From positions 1 through 10,526 of the forward strand of contig JASLXW010000104.1 in assembly GCA_030740135.1 (NCBI GenBank): DNA of 10,526 nucleotides, in the 5' to 3' direction. Positions 1-5,771 of the stretch are shown here, piece by piece. Position 1 is the first letter of the stretch; each line of letters starts with the position of its first letter. The position numbers were made by a program, and so were the translations under genes. Source of the DNA: Nitrospinota bacterium (GTDB lineage Bacteria; UBA8248; JACPRG01). The notes under the pieces are model-generated. The model was not told the DNA's origin, searched no databases, and saw only the letters and a list, made by a program, of their open reading frames with translations.

Positions 1-815
1 AGCTCCCTGAAGAACAGCCATGAGAACAACACGGCGAAAAACGGCGTTGTGAAGATGAGGGGCGCGACGCTGGAGAGCGGGGCAAGCTTCAGCGCGGCGA
101 AGAACGTCAGATGGCCCAGCGCCGCCAAAACGCCGCTGGCGACGAACTGCCAGAAGTTGACGCGGTTGAATCGGAAGCTCTCCCGCCGGGGTAGAAAGGG
201 ATACCAACAGACGAGGGCGAGGAGACTCCCGATCCCTGAAAGCGTCAGCGCTATGCTCAAGCCGGGGAGCAGTTGAATCCCCACCTTTCGAAGTGTCGTG
301 GCCGTTGAGAACAACAAGAGCGCCCCGGCCGCAAAGATGAAATCGCGCCAGACCGATTTTCCGGCCCCCATTTTTTGGCTGGACGACCTCCGCTCATTCG
401 CCAGCGACATCACACCCGCCACAATCAGAACCGTGCCCGCGTAAATCAGGGGCCCGGGTCTCTCGCCCAAGACCAGGACGGCGAAGATCACCGTGACGAG
501 AGGCGTGCAGCCCGCTACGCTGACGGTCCGGGCAAGGCCGATTCTCCGGAAGCTCATATAGTGAAAGAAGGCGGCCGCGCCAGGAGCGGCCAGGCCCGCA
601 ATCAGGAAGATCAGCGCGCCCTTCAGGTTCAACCCTTCCCATCGGAAGGCGGCCGCCGCCCCGGGGGCGTACAGGATGAGGGTCATGACGGTCATCATGA
701 GAATGGCCGAGACGGGCGTCGAGGTTCGAAGGCCGTACCGGGCGGCGACGTCGCTGGAGGCAAAGCCGAAGGCCGTGAGAAGGGCGAGAATCTGGGCCAG
801 AAAGAGATCGCTCAT
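1..815 (-). CDS. EamA/DMT-family permease, C-terminus cut by window edge
   Basis: Predicted inner-membrane transporter of the drug/metabolite transporter superfamily (EamA). My translation from the ATG at 815-813 gives 271 residues with no stop before the left edge. The family is usually about 290-300 residues with ten helices, so about one helix is missing. Hydrophobic segments lie near residues 4-20, 36-56, 66-86, 97-116, 121-138, 157-173, 185-205, 222-240 and 247-269, which fits two EamA repeats (about 1-140 and 155-end). Each repeat has the usual acidic signature after its fourth helix: LGERP at 116-120 in the first and FFRE at 268-271 in the second. The linker at 139-156 is hydrophilic. 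No clear Shine-Dalgarno precedes the ATG; I chose it because the N-terminus matches the usual family start. The gene is transcribed away from the catabolic cluster. Substrate unknown; uptake or export of a cluster metabolite is only a guess from position. Confidence 0.93.
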   Translation of the reverse strand, partial: MSDLFLAQILALLTAFGFASSDVAARYGLRTSTPVSAILMMTVMTLILYAPGAAAAFRWEGLNLKGALIFLIAGLAAPGAAAFFHYMSFRRIGLARTVSVAGCTPLVTVIFAVLVLGERPGPLIYAGTVLIVAGVMSLANERRSSSQKMGAGKSVWRDFIFAAGALLLFSTATTLRKVGIQLLPGLSIALTLSGIGSLLALVCWYPFLPRRESFRFNRVNFWQFVASGVLAALGHLTFFAALKLAPLSSVAPLIFTTPFFAVLFSWLFFRE

Positions 816-857
816 GCGATGCCAAATGCCGGTTGGACGGAGACGGCGATGACCCCG

Positions 858-873
858 GCGGGATTTTTCCCGC
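858..873. promoter_or_regulatory. Palindrome 1 in divergent intergenic region
   Basis: Perfect 6-bp inverted repeat, GCGGGA / TCCCGC, around a TTTT centre. Its left arm starts with GCGGGATT, which recurs exactly 30 bp downstream at 888-895 as the left arm of a second palindrome. It lies 43 bp upstream of the permease start and could be an operator half of a paired site or a leader hairpin for the permease. No T-run follows on either strand, so I do not call it a terminator. Confidence 0.35.
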
Positions 874-888
874 AACCCCGCCGCGGTG

Positions 889-910
889 CGGGATTCGCTC
901 GGGAATCCCG
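889..910. promoter_or_regulatory. Palindrome 2, candidate operator next to the -35
   Basis: Perfect 8-bp inverted repeat, CGGGATTC / GAATCCCG, with a 6-bp centre (897-902). It ends 3 bp before the candidate -35 hexamer at 914-919. This is where a dimeric regulator could control the rightward operon. It shares the GCGGGATT arm with the palindrome at 858-873, three helical turns away. No regulator gene is in the window, so the cognate factor is unknown. Confidence 0.4.
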
Positions 911-913
911 AAC

Positions 914-942
914 GTGTCAAATCCCTCCAAAATGGGTATCAT
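914..942 (+). promoter_or_regulatory. Candidate sigma-70 promoter of the rightward operon
   Basis: GTGTCA (914-919, four of six matches to TTGACA) and TATCAT (937-942, five of six to TATAAT) are separated by 17 bp. This would place the transcript start near 949, about 50 nt before the amidohydrolase ATG. The minus strand reads a perfect TTGACA at 920-915 over the same -35 site, but I find no good -10 at the right distance for the permease. This is a pattern match only. Confidence 0.35.
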
Positions 943-998
943 AAACCAAGGGCGACCCGAAACCCGGCGGCCGGTCTCATTTAGGGGAAATTGAATAG

Positions 999-1988
999 AT
1001 GATCATCGACACCCACGGACACTATAGCGCTCCGGACGCGATCTCGGAGATTGAGAAGCATCCCGATCGGTTCGGCATCCGGACCGAATGGGACAAGGAG
1101 GGCAATCCGTGTCTCGGATTCGGGGACGGCCCGCTGACGAGGCCGCTCAGGCCGAGGCTGCGGGAGCTGAAAGAACGAAAGAAGCTCCTGGAGAGCCGCC
1201 GGATCGATCTCCAGCTTGTCTACACCTGGCTGGACGTCGTCGGCTATTCCCTGCCTGCTGAAAAAGCCGCGGCCTGGTGCCGGCTTCAGAATGAGACCCT
1301 GGCGGCCGACATCGCGGGGATAGACCATCTCGCCGGTTTGGCGACGGTTCCCCTTCAGTCGGGGAAGCGGGCGGCGAAGGAGCTATCCCATGCCGTGAAG
1401 CGCCTGGGCCTGAAAGGAGCGGCCATCGCGTCCAACGTGGATGGGAGGAATCTCGATGATCCCGAGTTCGAGCCTTTCTGGGAGCAGGCCGAGTCGATGG
1501 GCGCGCCGGTCGTCATCCATCCCTACAACGTGGCGGGACATGACCGGATGACGTCTTATTTCCTCAACAACCTGATCGGCAATCCGCTGGACACGACGCT
1601 TGCCGCCGCGAGCCTGCTGTTCGGGGGCGTCGCGGACCGGCATCCGGATCTCAAGGTCGTTCTGGTTCACGGCGGCGGATGTCTGCCCTTCCTGATCGGC
1701 CGGCTCCAGTGGGGCTATGAACGCTACCCCCAAATCATGGGGGACGGTCTGAAGAAGTCGCCGGTTCAATACCTGTCCTGGTTCTACTACGACACCCTGT
1801 TGTATCATCGGGCCAACATCAATCACCTGATCGAGCTTGTGGGCCGCGAGCGCGTCCTGATGGGGACGGACTACCCATTTCCCATCGAGGACCCTGATCC
1901 CGTGGCGACCGTCAAGAAGCTTCGGCTCCCGGCGGAGGACGAGGCCATGATCTTCGAACAGAATCCCATGCTTTTGTTCCGGTTGTAG
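999..1988 (+). CDS. ACMSD-like amidohydrolase-2 family metal-dependent decarboxylase/hydrolase
   Basis: A 329-residue TIM-barrel enzyme of the amidohydrolase-related family (Amidohydro_2), closest in motif layout to 2-amino-3-carboxymuconate-6-semialdehyde decarboxylase (ACMSD). Visible metal ligands are H6 and H8 (DTHGHY), H174 (VVIHPYN) and D291 (GTDYPFP). The catalytic His is H224 (VHGGG), and R235 (FLIGR) sits where the ACMSD dimer-partner arginine lies. The family performs non-oxidative decarboxylation (ACMSD, gamma-resorcylate and 5-carboxyvanillate decarboxylases) or hydration/hydrolysis; it is cytosolic. The start is supported by AGGGGA at 983-988, 10 nt upstream. It is the first gene of the operon, one base before the FAD subunit. 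The tryptophan-pathway partners of ACMSD are not in the window, so I do not assign that substrate. The fold and metal site are secure; the exact reaction is not. Confidence 0.94.
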   Translation: MIIDTHGHYSAPDAISEIEKHPDRFGIRTEWDKEGNPCLGFGDGPLTRPLRPRLRELKERKKLLESRRIDLQLVYTWLDVVGYSLPAEKAAAWCRLQNETLAADIAGIDHLAGLATVPLQSGKRAAKELSHAVKRLGLKGAAIASNVDGRNLDDPEFEPFWEQAESMGAPVVIHPYNVAGHDRMTSYFLNNLIGNPLDTTLAAASLLFGGVADRHPDLKVVLVHGGGCLPFLIGRLQWGYERYPQIMGDGLKKSPVQYLSWFYYDTLLYHRANINHLIELVGRERVLMGTDYPFPIEDPDPVATVKKLRLPAEDEAMIFEQNPMLLFRL

Positions 1989-1989
1989 G

Positions 1990-2850
1990 ATGAAACCCGC
2001 TCCCTTCGAGTATCGCCGGGCCGATTCGGTCGAGGAGGCCCTTCATCATCTGGATGAGTTCGGCGAAGAGGCCAAGCTTCTGGCCGGGGGGCAGAGCCTG
2101 GTTCCCCTCCTCAGTTTCCGCTTAGCGAGACCCGCCTGTCTCGTCGACGTCAACCCATTGACTTCGCTGGACTACATCGAAGGAAACGGGGCGCTGCGCG
2201 TCGGGGCGCTCACCCGGCATCGGGCGCTGGAGGACCACCCCGCCGCACGGACATTTCCCCTCCTGGCGGAGGCGGTCCCCCTCATCGGCCATCCCGCCAT
2301 CCGGAACCGGGGAACGGTCGGAGGCAGTCTCGCCCACGCCGATCCCGCGGCCGAGCTCCCGGTCGCGGCGGTCGCCCTGGGCGCGACGCTGCACGCCGAA
2401 GGTCCGGACGGAAAGCGCGGGATTCCGGCGGCGGCGTTTTTTACGGATTATTTCGAGACCGCCCTGGCGCCCGGGGAGATCCTGACCGGGGTGTCCATCC
2501 CCGCGCCCGGCGATGATTGGGGCTGGTCGTTCCTGGAGATGAGCCGACGGCATGGAGACTTCGCCGTCGTGTGCGTCGCGGCGGGCGTCGCGCTGGACCC
2601 GGGCGGGAAGTGCGCCGACGCGCGGCTTGTCCTCGGAGGCGTCGCGGCGGGCCCCTTGCGGTTGGCCGAGGCGGAGGAATTCCTGCGCGGAGGCCCGCTC
2701 GATCCGAAGCGCTTGGCGGAGGCGGGGAAGATCGCGGCCGATGCCGTCCGCCCTCCGGGGGACGTTCATGCCTCATCGGAGTTCCGAAAACACCTGTCGG
2801 GCGTCCTGAGCGAGCGCGCCCTGCGGGCCGCCCGGGAGAGGGCCCAGTGA
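1990..2850 (+). CDS. Molybdenum hydroxylase FAD subunit (CoxM/CutM type)
   Basis: The 286-residue medium subunit of a xanthine-dehydrogenase-family enzyme. It passes electrons from the iron-sulfur subunit through FAD to an acceptor. The FAD-binding motifs are AGGQS (32-36) and TVGGS (109-113) followed by HADPAAE. RHGDFA (187-192) is the usual conserved stretch before the C-terminal CO-dehydrogenase flavoprotein domain, which ends in an ASSEFRKHL segment (261-269). The length is normal for CoxM-like subunits. Its only cysteines are C50, C195 and C208, so the extra 4Fe-4S insertion of the 4-hydroxybenzoyl-CoA reductase beta subunit is absent. The ATG lies one base after the amidohydrolase TAG with little Shine-Dalgarno, so translation is probably coupled. 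The stop overlaps the next gene's GTG. The order M-S-L is that of many cox-like operons. Confidence 0.96.
   Translation: MKPAPFEYRRADSVEEALHHLDEFGEEAKLLAGGQSLVPLLSFRLARPACLVDVNPLTSLDYIEGNGALRVGALTRHRALEDHPAARTFPLLAEAVPLIGHPAIRNRGTVGGSLAHADPAAELPVAAVALGATLHAEGPDGKRGIPAAAFFTDYFETALAPGEILTGVSIPAPGDDWGWSFLEMSRRHGDFAVVCVAAGVALDPGGKCADARLVLGGVAAGPLRLAEAEEFLRGGPLDPKRLAEAGKIAADAVRPPGDVHASSEFRKHLSGVLSERALRAARERAQ
2834..2842 (+). promoter_or_regulatory. Ribosome binding site fixing the GTG start of the 2Fe-2S subunit
   Basis: The purine stretch GGGAGAGGG lies 4 nt before the GTG at 2847-2849; its GGGAG part is 8 nt away. The GTG overlaps the TGA of the FAD subunit by 4 nt. The reading frame is open far upstream, but that extension has an arginine- and glycine-rich shadow composition, while residues after this GTG match the ferredoxin fold at once. 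Confidence 0.75.
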
Positions 2851-3371
2851 TCCGGCGGCATGAAATCCGGTTGAAGGTGAACGGCGCCGAGGTGGGGGGC
2901 GAGGTCGAGCCGCGCCGGACGTTGGCGGACTTCCTGCGGGAAAACCTCGGCCTCACCGGGACGCACCTGGGGTGTGAGCACGGGGTGTGCGGGGCCTGCA
3001 CGATCCTGCTGAACGGGGCCGCGGCGCGGTCCTGCCTGACGTTCGCCGTTCAGGCGAACGGGTGCGAGGTGACGACTGTCGAGGGCCTGGGCCGGGAGGG
3101 CCGCCTCCACCCGCTCCAACAGGCCTTTCACGAGCGGCACGCCCTTCAATGCGGGTTCTGCACGGCCGGCATGCTTCTGACGGCGTGCGAGCTTCTCGAG
3201 CGAAACCCCGACCCGACGGAAGCCGAGGTCCGGGAGGGCCTGGCGGGAAATCTCTGCATGTGCACCGGATACGTCAACATCGTCCGGGCGGTTCTGGACG
3301 CCGCGCCGAAGCTGCGGAGCGGGGAGGGCGCGGAAGCGCCCGAAGCGTCGCGGGGGGCGGTCCCGTTATGA
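2847..3371 (+). CDS. Molybdenum hydroxylase 2Fe-2S subunit (CoxS/CutS type)
   Basis: A 174-residue small subunit carrying two [2Fe-2S] clusters that relay electrons from the Mo site to FAD. The N-terminal plant-ferredoxin-like domain has C43, C48, C51 and C63 (CEHGVCGAC, then RSC). The C-terminal helical domain has C102 and C105 (QCGFC) and C137 and C139 (NLCMC). Both cysteine sets are complete, so the subunit should be functional. The GTG start is chosen because it overlaps the preceding stop, has a purine-rich ribosome site, and leads straight into the strand IRLKVNG typical of the family; an earlier start would add about 110 non-homologous residues. After the last conserved helix there is a tail of about 20 residues rich in Glu, Ala and Gly, slightly longer than usual. 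The stop overlaps the large-subunit ATG as ATGA. Confidence 0.95.
   Translation: MIRRHEIRLKVNGAEVGGEVEPRRTLADFLRENLGLTGTHLGCEHGVCGACTILLNGAAARSCLTFAVQANGCEVTTVEGLGREGRLHPLQQAFHERHALQCGFCTAGMLLTACELLERNPDPTEAEVREGLAGNLCMCTGYVNIVRAVLDAAPKLRSGEGAEAPEASRGAVPL
3326..3341 (+). promoter_or_regulatory. GNRA-tetraloop hairpin just before the large-subunit start
   Basis: GGGCGC and GCGCCC flank a GGAA loop, a perfect 6-bp GC stem closed by a GNRA-type tetraloop. It lies inside the end of the 2Fe-2S gene, 26 nt before the large-subunit ATG. It could shape translational coupling or mRNA processing between the two genes. In a GC-rich genome it may also be coincidence. Confidence 0.3.
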
Positions 3372-5758
3372 ACGAACCGGAGAAGGGCTGGACGGGTCGG
3401 CGGGTCCTGCGGAAAGAGGACGGCAAGTTCATCACCGGGCGGGGGAATTACGTGGACGACTTCGCCCTGCCCGGGACACTCCACGCGGCGGTCTATCGCA
3501 GCCCCTGTCCCCACGCCCGCATCGTTTCCATCGACACCTCGGAGGCGGAGCGCCTTCCCGGCGTGGAGGCCGTCCTGACCGGCCGGGATGCGGCCGGCCA
3601 CACGATGAAGTCGCTCATTCCGGTCCCCGTCAAGCTCGGCTACGGCGCGCTGGCCATCGATCGCGTGCGGTACGTGGGAGAGGCGCTCGCCGCCGTCGCG
3701 GCCGCGGACCGGTACGTGGCGGAAGACGCCGTTGAGCTCATCCGCGCCGAATATGAGCCGCTGGACGCCGTTGTCGATCCGGAAAAGGCGGCGGGGCCCG
3801 ACGCGTCGCTCCTTTACGACGAGATGGGAACGAACGTCATCTGGTCCGACACGTTCACTTTCGGCGACGTGGACGGGGCGTTCGCCGAGGCCGACCTCAC
3901 CCTCGCGAAGCGGTTCTCCATCCAGCGGTACACTTCGACGCCGCTCGAGACTTTCGGGTGCATCGCCCGTTACGACATCGGGAGCGACAGCTACACCATC
4001 TGGTCCAACGACCAGCGGCCGGGGCTGACGGTGGGACTTCTGGCCGACGCCCTGGGCGTTTCCCAGGCCCGGGTTCGTCTCATCATTCCGGACATCGGCG
4101 GCGGCTTCGGGAACAAGCGGCGCGCGCCCTACCTTCTCCTCGCCGCCCTCCTGGCGAAGAAGGCGGGCAAGCCCGTCAAGTGGATCGAGGACCGGCGGGA
4201 GAACCTCATGGCGCTGATGCACGCCTGCAACGGGGTGATCGAGATGGAAGCCGCGTTCAACCGCGACGGGAAGGTGCTGGCGTGGAAGATCCGCGACTGG
4301 GCGGATGAGGGGAACAACCTCGCCAACCCGACGGTCCACTGCCTTCTCAAGATGGGAACGCTCACGAATTGTTACACCATCCCGGCCGTCCGCTTCGAGG
4401 CGCACGCTGTTTTGACTAACAAATGTCCCTCCGGGGCCAACCGGGGGATCGGAAAGCCCTTTATGTGCTTCGCCGCGGAGCGCATGATGGACCTGATCGC
4501 AAAGGCGCTGGACCTGGACCCCGCCGAGATCCGGTTTCGCAACTTCATTCCCCCCGAGGCCTTTCCCTACCGGATTCCCTCCGGGACGGTTTTCGACAGC
4601 GGCGATTATCCCGCGACGCTTCGCGGGGCCATGAAACAGATGGACTACGAAGGTCTGAGAAGGGTCCAGGCGGAGGCCCGGGCCGAGGGGCGGTGCGTGG
4701 GGGTCGGGATCGCCGCGGCCGTCGAGCCCAGCAGCTCGAACCTTTCCTCGTACATCCTGACGACCGGCCGGCGGCTGGCGTCGGGGATGGGCGAGGCGGC
4801 CCTAGTCCGGATCGAGGCGGACGGATCGGTCCGGACGGCCGTCGGGGACGCGGGCAGCGGGCAGGGTTACGAGACCACCGTGGCCCAGATCGTCGCGGAC
4901 GCCCTGGGCGTCCATCTCGACGTCGTCCATGTCGCGCCCTGGTTCGACTCCTACACCACGCCGTGGCTGTACGCTTCGGGGAATTACTCGAACAAGTTCT
5001 CCGGGACGGACACGGCGGCCATCCTGGGCGCGGCGAACAAGGTGCGGACAAAGCTGCTCGATCTGGCGGCCCACCTGATGGAATCGGACAGGGCGTCGCT
5101 GGAGATTGGAGGCGGCGAGGTTCGGGAGGCGGGAGGGGGCGGGCGGTCGATGCCGATCGCGGAGATCGCGCGGATCGCCTACCGGGACCTCCTCATGCTG
5201 CCGGAAGGAATGGAGGCGGGGCTCGAGGCCCGGCACTATCATGTCAACCCGCAGGCCGATCTTCCCGATGCCGAACGCCGCGTGCGGGCCCAGCTCTTCG
5301 CCAGCAACTCCGTCCACATCGCCATGGTGGAGGTCGATTCGGGAACGGCCCAGGTCAAGATCCTCAAATACGGGATGGTCCACGATTGCGGGACGGAGAT
5401 CAACCCAATGATCGTCGAGGGGCTGGCCCACGGAGCGACCGTCCACGGGATCGGCGCGGCCCTTTACGAGGAATTCATCTATGATGAAAGCGGACAATTC
5501 CTGGCGGCCAATTTTATGGATTATCTGAAGCCGACGACCATGGAATCCCCCCACATCGAAGTGGACAGCCTGGAGATCCCTTCGCCCTTCACCCCTTTGG
5601 GGTCGAAAGGGGCGGGTGAGGGGGGCGCCATTCCGGCGCCGGCCGTGATCGCGAGCGCCGTCGAGGACGCACTGTCGCCGCTGGGGGTCGAGGTGACGGC
5701 CCTTCCGCTCAGCCCCAATCACCTTTGGGAACTGATCCGCGCGGGCCAAACGGCCTGA
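3368..5758 (+). CDS. Molybdenum hydroxylase large (molybdopterin) subunit, CoxL/XDH family
   Basis: The 796-residue catalytic subunit, which binds the molybdopterin cofactor and hydroxylates a carbon centre with water-derived oxygen. The N-terminal Ald_Xan_dh_C a/b domain covers about residues 12-135; the Mo-binding domain covers about 150-790. Visible signatures are PLETFG (192-197), Q216 at the Mo-contact position, GGGFG (244-248), GSGQGYETT (496-504) and GAGEGG with the probable catalytic base E751. The active-site loop reads GANRGIGKP (356-364). The AYRCSFR loop of form-I CO dehydrogenase is absent, and G360 replaces its copper-binding cysteine, so CO oxidation is unlikely. The PLET segment recalls CoxL, while the loop does not match the common YRGAGRPE type. 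Start: the ATG overlaps the 2Fe-2S stop by 4 nt and begins the conserved region; the frame is open upstream but only as a shadow. Substrate unknown; an aromatic, N-heterocyclic or aldehyde compound is the family expectation. No Mo-cofactor maturation gene is nearby. Confidence 0.96.
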   Translation: MNEPEKGWTGRRVLRKEDGKFITGRGNYVDDFALPGTLHAAVYRSPCPHARIVSIDTSEAERLPGVEAVLTGRDAAGHTMKSLIPVPVKLGYGALAIDRVRYVGEALAAVAAADRYVAEDAVELIRAEYEPLDAVVDPEKAAGPDASLLYDEMGTNVIWSDTFTFGDVDGAFAEADLTLAKRFSIQRYTSTPLETFGCIARYDIGSDSYTIWSNDQRPGLTVGLLADALGVSQARVRLIIPDIGGGFGNKRRAPYLLLAALLAKKAGKPVKWIEDRRENLMALMHACNGVIEMEAAFNRDGKVLAWKIRDWADEGNNLANPTVHCLLKMGTLTNCYTIPAVRFEAHAVLTNKCPSGANRGIGKPFMCFAAERMMDLIAKALDLDPAEIRFRNFIPPEAFPYRIPSGTVFDSGDYPATLRGAMKQMDYEGLRRVQAEARAEGRCVGVGIAAAVEPSSSNLSSYILTTGRRLASGMGEAALVRIEADGSVRTAVGDAGSGQGYETTVAQIVADALGVHLDVVHVAPWFDSYTTPWLYASGNYSNKFSGTDTAAILGAANKVRTKLLDLAAHLMESDRASLEIGGGEVREAGGGGRSMPIAEIARIAYRDLLMLPEGMEAGLEARHYHVNPQADLPDAERRVRAQLFASNSVHIAMVEVDSGTAQVKILKYGMVHDCGTEINPMIVEGLAHGATVHGIGAALYEEFIYDESGQFLAANFMDYLKPTTMESPHIEVDSLEIPSPFTPLGSKGAGEGGAIPAPAVIASAVEDALSPLGVEVTALPLSPNHLWELIRAGQTA

Positions 5759-5763
5759 ACCCC

Positions 5764-5769
5764 GAGGAG
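5764..5769 (+). promoter_or_regulatory. Closely spaced Shine-Dalgarno of the MscS-like gene
   Basis: GAGGAG ends only 2 nt before the ATG at 5772, closer than the usual 5-9 nt. I keep this start because the following residues form a good signal sequence. No better-spaced downstream ATG exists in the N-terminal region. Weak initiation could keep channel levels below those of the upstream enzymes. Confidence 0.5.
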
Positions 5770-5771
5770 AA

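Noticed and set aside
858..910. Rho-independent terminator
   Set aside because: The hairpins have no T-run after them on either strand and lie between divergent gene starts, where no transcript needs to end.
394..942. 182-residue minus-strand frame near the left end
   Set aside because: The true minus-strand gene is in another frame and reads as a continuous EamA permease from 815 to the edge.
2517..2846. N-terminal extension of the 2Fe-2S subunit
   Set aside because: The frame is open but lies over the FAD-subunit gene, and the residues are a low-complexity shadow. Family homology starts at the GTG at 2847.
4423..5484. 353-residue plus-strand frame inside the large-subunit gene
   Set aside because: It is the +1 shadow of a gene with clear Mo-hydroxylase motifs. 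Its translation is Arg/Gly-rich without domains.
3368..5758. Aerobic CO dehydrogenase
   Set aside because: The copper-binding cysteine loop of form-I CoxL is absent; G360 is at that position.
1990..5758. 4-hydroxybenzoyl-CoA reductase
   Set aside because: The gene context with a CoA ligase made this tempting, but the FAD subunit lacks the cysteine-rich insertion for the extra 4Fe-4S cluster.
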